From an uncultured Collinsella sp. (GTDB taxonomy: Bacteria; Actinomycetota; Coriobacteriia; Coriobacteriales; Coriobacteriaceae): DNA of 18,315 nucleotides. Positions 7,597-14,671 of this stretch are shown piece by piece. Both the position numbers and the translations under genes were made by a program. The stretch is from contig UQTN01000035.1 of the NCBI GenBank assembly GCA_900543945.1, positions 1 through 18,315 on the forward strand, read 5' to 3'. Position 1 is the first letter of the stretch. Each line of letters opens with the position of its first letter. The notes under the pieces were generated by a model that saw nothing but the letters and a program-made list of their open reading frames with translations, did not search any database and was not told the DNA's origin.

Positions 7597-7914
7597 ATGG
7601 ATTGCCTGAAGGTATCAAGCAAATCATCACCCGCGTCCGTAGCCGGCGCCATTGCCGGCATGGTCAAAGATGGCGTACCCGTCAATATTCAGTGTGTCGG
7701 CGCCGGTGCCGTCAATCAGGCCATTAAGGCCGTGGCTATTGCGCGCGGCTTTTTGATTCCCACGGGCTTCGATATCTCCTGCGCGCCGGTGTTCTCCGAT
7801 ATTCTCATCAATGGGGAATCTCGCACGGCGATCCGTCTCTCTATTTACGTTCATCAAATCAATCGAGCCGCCATGGATAACGTCGTTGTTGATGACGTTA
7901 AGCCCGTGGCGTAG
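7597..7914 (+). CDS. spoVS: Stage V sporulation protein S (SpoVS) family protein
   Basis: Small Alba-like protein of 105 residues. The signature is very clear: LKVSSKSSPASVAGAIAG at residues 4-21, GAGAVNQAIKAVAIARGF at 35-52, and an SDILINGESRTAIRLSIYV end. In Bacillus SpoVS affects septation and spore coat steps, and relatives occur in non-sporulating bacteria where the role is unknown, probably nucleic-acid binding. It is about 20 residues longer than the Bacillus protein (86) at the C-terminus. ATG 7597 follows AGGAG with 7 bases between; an in-frame TTG at 7558 has no support. The rny to spoVS to miaB neighbourhood also occurs in Firmicutes, which supports the call. Confidence 0.92.
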   Translation: MDCLKVSSKSSPASVAGAIAGMVKDGVPVNIQCVGAGAVNQAIKAVAIARGFLIPTGFDISCAPVFSDILINGESRTAIRLSIYVHQINRAAMDNVVVDDVKPVA

Positions 7915-7958
7915 CGTTTGCTTAGTTTGATTTGCCTTTATCGTTAGGACACATGCAT

Positions 7959-9329
7959 ATGGACCAGCGTTCCGCACGCGAAATTCTTGCCGGTAAAACC
8001 TACTTTATCCGCACGTTTGGCTGTCAGATGAATCAGCACGACTCCGAGCGTGTGAGCGGTCTGCTTGATTCATATGGCTGCCTCATGGCGCTCGATCCTG
8101 CGCATGCCGATATCGTTGTCTTCATGACGTGCTGCGTGCGCGAGGCCGCCGATACTCGCCTGTACGGTCAGTGCAATTCCTGCAAAAGCCTGCCGCCTTC
8201 GCCTTCGGGCAAGCGCGTGGTTGCCGTTGGCGGTTGCATCGCGCAGCGCGATGGCGAGGGCCTGCTCACCAACGTCGATAACGTCAACGTCATCTTCGGT
8301 ACACATTCCATCGCGCATGTGGCCGAGCTCATTGCCGAGGCGTTTCTTGATGGTAAGCGTCATATCCGTACCAATGAGCATGAGGATACGGATGCCATGA
8401 GCATGCCGTGGCATCGCGAGACCCAGTATCACGCCTGGGTGCCCATCATGACAGGCTGCAATAATTTCTGCACCTATTGCATCGTGCCGTACGTACGCGG
8501 TCGCGAAAAGAGCCGCCCCTTCGAGGAGATTGTCGACGAGGTGACCGGTCTGGTGCGCCAGGGCGTGCGTGAGATTACGCTGCTGGGCCAAAACGTTAAC
8601 TCATATGGTCGCGATCTGTTTGGCAAGCCGCGTTTTGCCGATTTGCTGCGTGCCGTGGGCGATACGGGTGTGGAGCGTATCTTCTTTACGTCTTCGCATC
8701 CTAAGGACCTGCTGCCCGAGACCATCGACGCCATGGCCGAGACGCCTGCCGTAATGCCGCAACTGCACCTGGCCGTTCAGTCGGGTTCGACGCGCATTCT
8801 AAAAGAGATGAACCGTCGCTATACGCGTGAGGACTATCTAGACCTGGTCGATCGCATTCGAAACCGCATGCCCGATATTGCGCTCTCGACCGATATTATC
8901 GTTGGCTTCCCCGGCGAGACCGAGGAAGACTTTGAGCAGACGCTCTCACTTGCCGAGACCGTTCGCTATGCTCAGGCCTACACGTTTATCTACTCCAAGC
9001 GCGCTGGTACCCCGGCCGCCGAGATTGATGATCCCACACCGCACGAGGTCATCCTTGAGCGCTTTAACCGTCTGGTCAAGGTTATCGAGACGACAGCGCA
9101 CGAGTACAACCAGGGTGAGCTCCATACCGTGGTGCCGGCGCTCATTGAGGGTACGAGTAAAAAGAACGATGCGGTGCTGCTGGGCAAGAGCCCCAAGAAT
9201 CAGACCGTTCATGCGCCCATTCCCGAGGGATATAGCATCGACCAGCTTATTGGTAAGATCGTTGATGTTGACGTCGACGTTGCTAAGACTTGGTATTTGT
9301 CAGGTTCCGTTGTGGGTGAGCCGCGCTAA
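7959..9329 (+). CDS. miaB: tRNA-2-methylthio-N6-dimethylallyladenosine synthase MiaB
   Basis: Radical SAM methylthiotransferase that converts i6A37 to ms2i6A37 in tRNAs reading codons that begin with U. Cluster-binding cysteines occur in FGCQMN, MTCCV and VGGC, and the radical SAM motif is CNNFCTYC within TGCNNFCTYCIVPYVRGRE. A C-terminal TRAM-like region follows. At 456 residues from ATG 7959 it fits the family. That ATG is preferred because TTAGGA ends 9 bases before it; ATG 7953 would leave only 3 bases, and a TTG at 7932 has no support. The stop overlaps the miaA start (TAATG), so the enzyme adding the prenyl group and the one adding the thiomethyl group are made together. Confidence 0.97.
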   Translation: MDQRSAREILAGKTYFIRTFGCQMNQHDSERVSGLLDSYGCLMALDPAHADIVVFMTCCVREAADTRLYGQCNSCKSLPPSPSGKRVVAVGGCIAQRDGEGLLTNVDNVNVIFGTHSIAHVAELIAEAFLDGKRHIRTNEHEDTDAMSMPWHRETQYHAWVPIMTGCNNFCTYCIVPYVRGREKSRPFEEIVDEVTGLVRQGVREITLLGQNVNSYGRDLFGKPRFADLLRAVGDTGVERIFFTSSHPKDLLPETIDAMAETPAVMPQLHLAVQSGSTRILKEMNRRYTREDYLDLVDRIRNRMPDIALSTDIIVGFPGETEEDFEQTLSLAETVRYAQAYTFIYSKRAGTPAAEIDDPTPHEVILERFNRLVKVIETTAHEYNQGELHTVVPALIEGTSKKNDAVLLGKSPKNQTVHAPIPEGYSIDQLIGKIVDVDVDVAKTWYLSGSVVGEPR

Positions 9330-10267
9330 TGATTTCTCCCGGGGCAGGTCTTTCCGCCGTTGCGATTGTCGGTCCGACTGCGGTTGGTAAAAGTGACGTC
9401 GCTGACCGTTTGGCCGCTCGCCTTTCGTCTGAAGTGCTTTCGTGTGATGCGATGCAAATCTATCGCGGTATGGATATCGGCACCGCAAAGATGACGCCCG
9501 ATGAGTGCACGGCGCCCCTGCGTCTCGTTGACATCGTAGAGCCGGGCGTAGCGTACTCTGCAGCGCTTTACCAGGCCGACGCTCGCGCGCATGTTGAGCG
9601 CCTGCTCGGGTCAGGACGTCTTCCGGTGTTTTGCGGGGGTACGGGCCTGTATCTCAAGGCCGCCCTCGATGAGATGGACTTTCCCTCGGGTGAACTTGAG
9701 GACAATCGTCGTGCGGGCTATCAGGAGCTTGCCGAGCGTATTGGCGAGGAAGAACTGCATGCCTTGCTTGCCGAGCGCGATCCAGAATCGGCTGCTGTTA
9801 TTCATCCCCATAACGTGCGCCGTGTGATTCGCGCGCTCGAAATGCACGATGATGGCGTTTCCTATGCGCAGCAAAAATCGCAGTTTAGTTTTCCGCGCGA
9901 GCATTATCATGCGTTATGGTTTGGCCTGACGCGAAATCGCGAGGTGCTCTATGAACGCATTAACCTGCGCGTCGATCTGATGTTTGAGCAGGGTCTTGTC
10001 GATGAGGTCCGCGGTCTTATGGGCCAGGGGCTGGGTGATGACCTGACGTCGATGCAGGCAATTGGCTATAAAGAGATCATCGATGCTTTCAATGGCGTGA
10101 TGAGCATGGATGAGGCTCGCGAACTCATTAAGATGCGTTCGCGTCGTTATGCCAAGCGTCAGCTTTCGTGGTTTAAGCGCGATGACCGTATCGTGTGGTT
10201 TGATATGGATGAATGTACGATCGATGAGGTCGTTGAGGATATCCTGCATCGTATTGAGGCTGCCTAA
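9329..10267 (+). CDS. miaA: tRNA dimethylallyltransferase MiaA
   Basis: Transfers the dimethylallyl group to A37 of tRNAs, producing the i6A substrate of MiaB. P-loop GPTAVGKS at residues 15-22, SCDAMQIYRGMDIGTAK at about 38-54 (substrate and tRNA recognition), GGTGLYLKA near 106-114, and the RRYAKRQLSWFKRD motif near the C-terminus are all typical. Length 312 is normal. ATG 9329 overlaps the miaB stop by one base, and its own stop overlaps the hflX start in the same TAATG manner, giving a tightly coupled miaB-miaA-hflX operon. No hfq-like gene lies between miaA and hflX, unlike in enterobacteria. Confidence 0.97.
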   Translation: MISPGAGLSAVAIVGPTAVGKSDVADRLAARLSSEVLSCDAMQIYRGMDIGTAKMTPDECTAPLRLVDIVEPGVAYSAALYQADARAHVERLLGSGRLPVFCGGTGLYLKAALDEMDFPSGELEDNRRAGYQELAERIGEEELHALLAERDPESAAVIHPHNVRRVIRALEMHDDGVSYAQQKSQFSFPREHYHALWFGLTRNREVLYERINLRVDLMFEQGLVDEVRGLMGQGLGDDLTSMQAIGYKEIIDAFNGVMSMDEARELIKMRSRRYAKRQLSWFKRDDRIVWFDMDECTIDEVVEDILHRIEAA

Positions 10268-11556
10268 TGCCCCGTTTCCCCCTTGTTCCCACGGCACCCG
10301 AGCCCGAGCGTGCCATTTTAGTTGGTGTTGAGTGGCGCGACAATGCATGGCCGCTCGATCGCTCGCTTGATGAGCTGAAGCGTCTTGCCCACACAGCTGG
10401 TGCCCAGTGCGTGGCACGCTTGTCGCAGCGTTTGGTAAAGCCGTATCCTAAATCGTTTATCGGTTCCGGTAAGGTAGAGGAGCTGTGCGGCCTGGTGCAT
10501 CGCATGGATGCCGATGTCGTTATTTTTGACGACGACCTGACCCCCTCGCAGCAATCCTATTTGGAGAAAGCCGTGGGCGAGCCGGTAAAGATTATCGATC
10601 GTACTGCACTGATCCTGGATATCTTTGGCCTGCATGCTCAGACGCGTGAGGGACGCCTGCAGGTACAGCTGGCACAGCTTCAATATTTGTTGCCTCGCCT
10701 GCGTGGCATGTGGAGCCATCTCGCCAAGGAGCAGACGCGCGGCGGCATCGGTTCACGTTTTGGTCAGGGCGAAAGTCAGCTCGAGGTCGACCGTCGCCTC
10801 ATTCGTAATAAGATCGCTGCGCTTCGTCGTGAGCTCAAGCAGGTTGAACAGCGTCGCGTTGTTCAATCCAAGAGTCGCATTGAGTCCCCGGCGTTTCGCG
10901 TCGCGTTAGCCGGTTATACCAATGCCGGTAAATCGACGTTGCTCAATCGTCTGACCGGCTCTACGGTACTTTCGCAGGACAAGCTGTTTGCTACGCTCGA
11001 CCCTACGACGCGTTCGTATCGTCTGCCCGGCGGTCGCGGCATGACGATTACCGATACCGTCGGCTTTATTCAAAAGCTGCCCCATGGTCTGGTCGATGCC
11101 TTTAAATCGACGCTGTCCGAGGTTTTGGGTGCCGATCTAATTCTCAAAGTCGTAGATGCGTCTGACGAGGACTATGAGCGGCAGCTGGAGGCTGTCGACC
11201 GCGTGCTTGATGAGATCGGCGCCGGAGAGCGTTTAACGCTTACCGTATTCAATAAAATCGATCTTCTCGATAGCGTCGATCGATTGAGTTTCCGTCGTCG
11301 CTATCCGGAGGCCGTTCTGTTCTCGGCTCAAACGGGCGAAGGGCTCGACGATCTCGTCGACCGGATTGCTCGCGAGGCAGCTGCCACCGATGTGTTGCTC
11401 TCCGCTGATATCCCGTATCGTGAGGGCGCTCTCATCACGCTGGTGCATGAGCAGGGAACCCTTCTGCATGAGGAATATCTCGAGGACGGCGTTCGCATTG
11501 TGGCGAAACTGCCGGCTCGTATTGCACCGCGGCTCGAGCGCTATCGTACGGAATAA
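10267..11556 (+). CDS. hflX: Ribosome-associated GTPase HflX
   Basis: GTPase that binds the 50S subunit and splits or rescues stalled ribosomes under stress. The N-terminal HflX domain (about residues 1-195) ends in a basic coiled segment, with RGGIGSRFGQGESQLEVDRR about residues 158-177 being highly characteristic. The G domain shows GYTNAGKST (G1), DPTTR (G2), DTVGF (G3), FNKID (G4) and SAQTGEG (G5). The length of 429 is typical. The start overlaps the miaA stop. The 3' end overlaps the end of the oppositely oriented acyltransferase gene by 16 bases (11541-11556), leaving no room for an intergenic terminator. Confidence 0.97.
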   Translation: MPRFPLVPTAPEPERAILVGVEWRDNAWPLDRSLDELKRLAHTAGAQCVARLSQRLVKPYPKSFIGSGKVEELCGLVHRMDADVVIFDDDLTPSQQSYLEKAVGEPVKIIDRTALILDIFGLHAQTREGRLQVQLAQLQYLLPRLRGMWSHLAKEQTRGGIGSRFGQGESQLEVDRRLIRNKIAALRRELKQVEQRRVVQSKSRIESPAFRVALAGYTNAGKSTLLNRLTGSTVLSQDKLFATLDPTTRSYRLPGGRGMTITDTVGFIQKLPHGLVDAFKSTLSEVLGADLILKVVDASDEDYERQLEAVDRVLDEIGAGERLTLTVFNKIDLLDSVDRLSFRRRYPEAVLFSAQTGEGLDDLVDRIAREAAATDVLLSADIPYREGALITLVHEQGTLLHEEYLEDGVRIVAKLPARIAPRLERYRTE

Positions 11557-12245
11557 ACGATTTCTAGCACGCCTAGAATGACTGGCTGATGGAGCAGGTA
11601 GAACGGTAAGGCATGCCGACCCAGGACTGCGAGCGCCGGGATAGGATTGGCGTATGCCCATGCTGGCGCTTCGAGACTTGATGCTTGTGCTGCCTGGGCA
11701 GCAAAAAAGCCGGTAAGGTACATAAAGACAAACGGTATGAGCGGATAGTAATCTCCCGAAACAAAACCCGGGCCTGGGAATCCAAGCCATGCCAGGTAGG
11801 GGAGTGGGTAGACCGCCTTTGGAATGCCCCAGGTTAGGGCAAAAAGAACAAGGCACGCTGCGATGCCCCATGAGCCCGGTAATTTTTGGAGTAACGGACG
11901 GGTGAACGCAACCACCGCGGTGCACACCGCCATGCAATAAATGATGCCAAAGTTCACTGAATCGTCGACCGATACGAGCGTTGTTGCGATCCAGACGACC
12001 AAAGCTGCGGCAGCGTACTTAGCCGCTCGTTTGGCATTGTTGCGTGAGAGCGTGCACATCCAACCCGCGATAAACAAAAATACCCAGCTGATGCTGGCGC
12101 GCCAGACGTCTTGAAAGACAGTCTGGGTAAACCAAGGCATATCCCAGCCGTACAGGTAGGCGAGATCATAGCAAGCGTGAAAACCTGCCATAGAAATCAT
12201 CGTAAACCCGCGGACGGTATCAAAGATGGTTATGCGTTTTTGCAT
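11541..12245 (-). CDS. DUF1624 / heparan-alpha-glucosaminide acetyltransferase-type membrane protein
   Basis: Predicted polytopic membrane protein of 234 residues with about six to seven hydrophobic segments. The N-terminal pattern IFDTVRGFTMISMAGFHACYD, here with R12, G13, H23 and D27, and a late GRHALPFYLLHQPVI motif are typical of the DUF1624 (HGSNAT catalytic) acyltransferase family. Family members are thought to acetylate sugars or envelope glycans across the membrane; the substrate here is unknown. Its ATG overlaps the lexA stop (TAATG on this strand), so it is almost certainly translated from the lexA mRNA and may rise during the SOS response. The 3' end overlaps hflX by 16 bases tail to tail. 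Confidence 0.8.
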   Translation of the reverse strand: MQKRITIFDTVRGFTMISMAGFHACYDLAYLYGWDMPWFTQTVFQDVWRASISWVFLFIAGWMCTLSRNNAKRAAKYAAAALVVWIATTLVSVDDSVNFGIIYCMAVCTAVVAFTRPLLQKLPGSWGIAACLVLFALTWGIPKAVYPLPYLAWLGFPGPGFVSGDYYPLIPFVFMYLTGFFAAQAAQASSLEAPAWAYANPIPALAVLGRHALPFYLLHQPVILGVLEIVYSVR

Positions 12246-12889
12246 TACGAGAACCGGCGCATCAAGCCGACGACTTTGCCCAGGATAACGGGATTCGTTG
12301 CATAGATAGGTTCCATGGTGTCGTTCTCGGGCTGCAAGCGCACACGCCCCTGCTCCTTGTAGAACGTCTTGACGGTCGCCGAACCATCAATCATGGCCAC
12401 GACAATTTCGCCGTTCATGGCACTCTTTTGTTCACGGACGATGATGTAATCGCCATTGAAGATGCCGACATTGATCATTGAGCTCCCATGCACCTCAAGG
12501 ATAAAGGAACCCTGATCAGTGGCGATTTCGGTCGGGATAGTAAACGTGTCTTCGATATTCTGCTCTGCCAGAATGGGAATCCCAGCCGCGACACGACCAA
12601 CGAGCGGTAGCGAGACCGTTCCGCGAGGTGCGGTGGGCTCGTCAGATTTGGAAATTGAGACAGAGGAACCATCCTCGTTAAAGAGTTCCAGGGCGCGCGG
12701 TTTGGTGGCATCGCGCTTGAGTAGCCCGCGCGCTTCAAGGGCAGAGAGATGGGCGTGCACGGTGCTGGGGGAGGAAAGGCCCACGGCAGAAGCCATCTCG
12801 CGCACGCTGGGCGGATAACCCTTCTCCTGCTGATATTCCTTGATGAAGTCGTAAATTTGCTGCTGACGCTTGGTAATTTTGCGAGCCAT
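12245..12889 (-). CDS. lexA: SOS repressor LexA
   Basis: Dimeric repressor of DNA-damage genes that cleaves itself when bound to activated RecA. The N-terminal winged helix (residues 1-65) contains PPSVREMASAVGLSSPSTVH, the usual recognition helix area. The cleavage site is A102-G103 in GRVAAGIPI, the nucleophile S137 is in GSSM and the base K174 is in ATVKTF, so self-cleavage should be intact. Length is 214 from ATG 12889, chosen because an AGAGG site lies about 9 bases upstream and MARKITKRQ is the usual start; an open frame continues further upstream but would run through the LexA boxes. Three boxes at 12913-12982 suggest autoregulation together with the divergent LysM gene. The acyltransferase gene follows with overlapping stop and start. 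Confidence 0.97.
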   Translation of the reverse strand: MARKITKRQQQIYDFIKEYQQEKGYPPSVREMASAVGLSSPSTVHAHLSALEARGLLKRDATKPRALELFNEDGSSVSISKSDEPTAPRGTVSLPLVGRVAAGIPILAEQNIEDTFTIPTEIATDQGSFILEVHGSSMINVGIFNGDYIIVREQKSAMNGEIVVAMIDGSATVKTFYKEQGRVRLQPENDTMEPIYATNPVILGKVVGLMRRFS

Positions 12890-12912
12890 CAGGGCATCCT
12901 CTCTACCCATGT

Positions 12913-12926
12913 CAAACAAATGTTCG
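12913..12926. promoter_or_regulatory. LexA box 1 (lexA-proximal)
   Basis: CAAACAAATGTTCG, one mismatch from the symmetric CGAAC-N4-GTTCG. It lies 23 bases from the chosen lexA start codon and upstream of the -35 box of the divergent LysM gene. Centre at 12919.5. Confidence 0.75.
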
Positions 12927-12934
12927 AATTTTGC

Positions 12935-12962
12935 TTGACAGGAACAACTGTTCGAAGATAAT
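12935..12962 (+). promoter_or_regulatory. Promoter of the LysM gene
   Basis: Consensus TTGACA (12935-12940), a 16-base spacer and GATAAT (12957-12962); ATAATA with a 17-base spacer is an alternative -10. LexA box 2 starts directly after the -35 and fills the spacer, the same design as at recA. LexA box 3 would cover the start site region. I could not assign a convincing opposite promoter for lexA. Confidence 0.75.
12941..12954. promoter_or_regulatory. LexA box 2 (middle)
   Basis: GGAACAACTGTTCG, one mismatch from the symmetric CGAAC-N4-GTTCG. It occupies the spacer of the LysM promoter. Centre at 12947.5, exactly 28 bp from the boxes on either side. Confidence 0.8.
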
Positions 12963-12968
12963 AATAAC

Positions 12969-12982
12969 CGAACATTCGTTCT
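12969..12982. promoter_or_regulatory. LexA box 3 (LysM-proximal)
   Basis: CGAACATTCGTTCT, one mismatch from CGAAC-N4-GTTCG. It sits at the expected transcription start of the LysM gene. Centre at 12975.5. Confidence 0.8.
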
Positions 12983-13049
12983 CGCGCTAGACATTTTTGT
13001 CCGCGCGGCTTGATAAAACTGTTCTCAGCAAAACACGCGAGAGGAGAAC

Positions 13050-13502
13050 ATGATGAACGCAACGAATATGGTCCAGGGAAACCTCGCCCTTAAGCTCGAG
13101 ACGCCTGCAGAACCCACTTTTACGGTTGTTCAGGGTGGCCGCTCCGGCTTTCAGCCTTTGACCGTAAAGCCTGCGCGCAATCAGCAGGCTGTAGTCGCGC
13201 CGGCCCGCGTTGCCCTGAAGGTTCCGACGATTGTCGCCGTCGCCGTTGCGCTTACGCTCTTCTTTGTCCTCGCTACTTCGGTCTTTAGCTCTCGTCACGC
13301 CGCGTATGCCGAGTCCGTTTCCAACGTTACATACGAGACCATTCGCGTTCAGCCTGGCGATTCTCTTTGGTCGCTTGCCGAGGAATATCCAATCGAAGGC
13401 CTTTCCACGCAAGAGACTTCCGACATGATCCGTAACGTCAATCATCTGGAGCATGGTTCGCTCGCCGCCGGTGCGCATCTTAAGGTTCCTGCTCGTTCGT
13501 AA
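13050..13502 (+). CDS. Membrane-anchored LysM protein, candidate SOS cell-division inhibitor (YneA/DivS/ChiZ-like)
   Basis: 150-residue protein with a cytoplasmic N-terminus of about 55 residues, one transmembrane helix (about 57-79) and an extracytoplasmic LysM domain (about 96-148, with TIRVQPGDSLWSLAEEY and a LKVP end). LysM binds peptidoglycan. The architecture, the position divergent from lexA and directly before nrdR, and the LexA-covered promoter match YneA of Bacillus and DivS or ChiZ of Actinobacteria, which delay division after DNA damage. Those proteins share little sequence outside the LysM region, so the role is inferred from context. Two adjacent ATGs exist; the second (13053) has the better spacing (6 bases) from GAGGAG at 13041-13046. 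No catalytic domain is seen. Confidence 0.85.
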   Translation: MMNATNMVQGNLALKLETPAEPTFTVVQGGRSGFQPLTVKPARNQQAVVAPARVALKVPTIVAVAVALTLFFVLATSVFSSRHAAYAESVSNVTYETIRVQPGDSLWSLAEEYPIEGLSTQETSDMIRNVNHLEHGSLAAGAHLKVPARS

Positions 13503-13515
13503 TCATTATCGCGCT

Positions 13516-13559
13516 GCGCATGGTACCCTTGTTATCGTTTAAGAGGAGGTACCATGCGC
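13516..13559 (+). promoter_or_regulatory. Hairpin enclosing the nrdR start codon
   Basis: Perfect 12-bp inverted repeat: GCGCATGGTACC at 13516-13527 and GGTACCATGCGC at 13548-13559, with a 20-base loop. The 3' arm contains the nrdR ATG (13554) and the last GG of its ribosome site AGAGGAGG (13542-13549), so the folded mRNA would hide the start. There is no T tract, so it is not a typical terminator. It could also be a DNA operator. Confidence 0.6.
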
Positions 13560-13997
13560 TGTCCCAAATGCGGCAAGGCACATACCCGCGTCGTTGATTC
13601 CCGTATGCAGGAGTCAAATAACACCATTAAGCGCCGCCGCGAATGTTGCTCGTGTAACTATCGCTTTACAACGTTCGAGCGATGCGAAGACCCAATCGAG
13701 GTCATTAAGTCAGACGGAACCAAGCAGCGGTTCGATCGCAATAAGCTGCTCGTCGGCTTGATGCGCGCCACCATCAAGCGCGATATCGACACTAAGAAGC
13801 TCAATGAGATTATCGATGACATCGAGGTCGAGCTTCGCTCTCGCACGCTGACGGCCGTCACGTCCCATGAGTTGGGTGACATGGTGCTCAAGCGCTTGGC
13901 TAAGATCGACAAGGTTGCGTACATCCGTTTTGCCTCGGTCTACCGTGATTTCAAAGACGTCGATGAGTTTCTGCAAGAGCTCGACAAGCTAAGGTGA
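13554..13997 (+). CDS. nrdR: Transcriptional repressor NrdR
   Basis: Repressor of ribonucleotide reductase genes that senses ATP/dATP. The zinc ribbon uses C3, C6, C31 and C34 (MRCPKC and CCSCNYRFTTFE), followed by the ATP-cone domain (about residues 46-136) with FDRNKLLVGLMRA near 59-71 and the typical YIRFASVYRDF. Length 147 is normal. It follows the LysM gene after 51 bases, as in the lexA-chiZ-nrdR order of mycobacteria, and precedes dut by 4 bases. No NrdR box was seen in this window. Translation may be limited by the hairpin over its start codon. Confidence 0.96.
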   Translation: MRCPKCGKAHTRVVDSRMQESNNTIKRRRECCSCNYRFTTFERCEDPIEVIKSDGTKQRFDRNKLLVGLMRATIKRDIDTKKLNEIIDDIEVELRSRTLTAVTSHELGDMVLKRLAKIDKVAYIRFASVYRDFKDVDEFLQELDKLR

Positions 13998-14001
13998 TTC
14001 C

Positions 14002-14445
14002 ATGTCCAACATTTCCGTCAACATAAAGCGTCTCGACCCCACCGTCGAGCTTCCCAAATACGCCCATCCCACCGATGCCGGCTTGGATTTACGCTCCAAC
14101 GAGGACTGCGTCCTGAAGCCCTTCGAACGCCGTCTGGTCTCTACGGGGCTGGCCATCGCCCTGCCCGATGGCTACGCCGGCTTCGTCCAGCCCCGCAGCG
14201 GCTTGGCCATCAAGCAGGGCCTGTCTATAGTCAACACGCCGGGCCTCATTGATGCTCACTATCGAGGTGAGCTTAAGGTTATCCTTATCAACTTGGATCC
14301 CTCCAACGACATCCAAATCAACAAAGGCGACCGCATAGCCCAACTCGTCATCCAAGAAGTCCCCACGGTCAACCTTATAGAAGTAGAAGAACTAGACGAA
14401 ACCGACCGAGGCAAAGGAGGCTTCGGCTCCAGCGGCATCGCCTAG
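14002..14445 (+). CDS. dut: Deoxyuridine 5'-triphosphate nucleotidohydrolase (dUTPase)
   Basis: Trimeric enzyme converting dUTP to dUMP and pyrophosphate, keeping uracil out of DNA and supplying dUMP for dTMP synthesis. All five motifs are present: DAGLDL, PRSGLA, the NTPGLIDAHYRGEL segment with its catalytic aspartate, GDRIAQLV, and RGKGGFGSSG at the C-terminus. The length of 147 is typical. AAGGTGA overlaps the nrdR stop 4 bases before the ATG, so the two are co-transcribed, linking dNTP regulation and dUTP removal. The last 45 or so codons switch to AT-ending and rarer codons (GAA, CAA, ATA, CTA, GTA, GGA), unlike the first two thirds. Confidence 0.97.
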   Translation: MSNISVNIKRLDPTVELPKYAHPTDAGLDLRSNEDCVLKPFERRLVSTGLAIALPDGYAGFVQPRSGLAIKQGLSIVNTPGLIDAHYRGELKVILINLDPSNDIQINKGDRIAQLVIQEVPTVNLIEVEELDETDRGKGGFGSSGIA

Positions 14446-14460
14446 GGCGCTCGTATCCCT

Positions 14461-14563
14461 CCCGCCCGGGGCTTACCTATATCATTCCATGCTCAAACAT
14501 TCTCGCGTCGCTTCGCTCGCTGCGAAACTGCGCGTGGAACGATATAGGTAAGCCCCGGGCGGG
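14461..14563. repeat. Palindromic repeat element, copy 1
   Basis: Arms of 29 bases at 14461-14489 and 14535-14563 pair with one A-C mismatch, enclosing a 45-base interior (14490-14534) that starts TGCTCAAACATTCTCGC and ends GCTGCGAAACTGCGCG. The same interior ends recur in reverse orientation in copy 2 (14736-14811). It begins 16 bases after the dut stop and could also act as its terminator, though no T tract follows. The 390-base gap from dut to the glycosyltransferase holds this element, the hairpin at 14597, copy 2 and no convincing gene. Confidence 0.8.
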
Positions 14564-14596
14564 CGGCTACTCGCTTGAAACAATATTTACTTTTCT

Positions 14597-14645
14597 AGTA
14601 AGTCGATGCGATGAAGGGACGCCTCCTTTGTCGCATCGACTTACT
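14597..14645 (+). terminator. Strong hairpin, likely bidirectional terminator
   Basis: Perfect 15-bp stem AGTAAGTCGATGCGA (14597-14611) and TCGCATCGACTTACT (14631-14645), with a 19-base loop that can pair further (AAGG/CCTT). T-rich sequence follows (TATTTATATTTT), and on the other strand AGAAAAGTAAATATTG gives a less regular tail. It lies between the two palindromic repeats and may end transcription from dut. Confidence 0.6.
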
Positions 14646-14671
14646 GTATTTATATTTTCTGGTTCCCCTTT

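Noticed and set aside
13516..13559. Intrinsic terminator of the LysM gene
   Set aside because: The stem is perfect but the 3' arm contains the nrdR start codon and no T tract follows.
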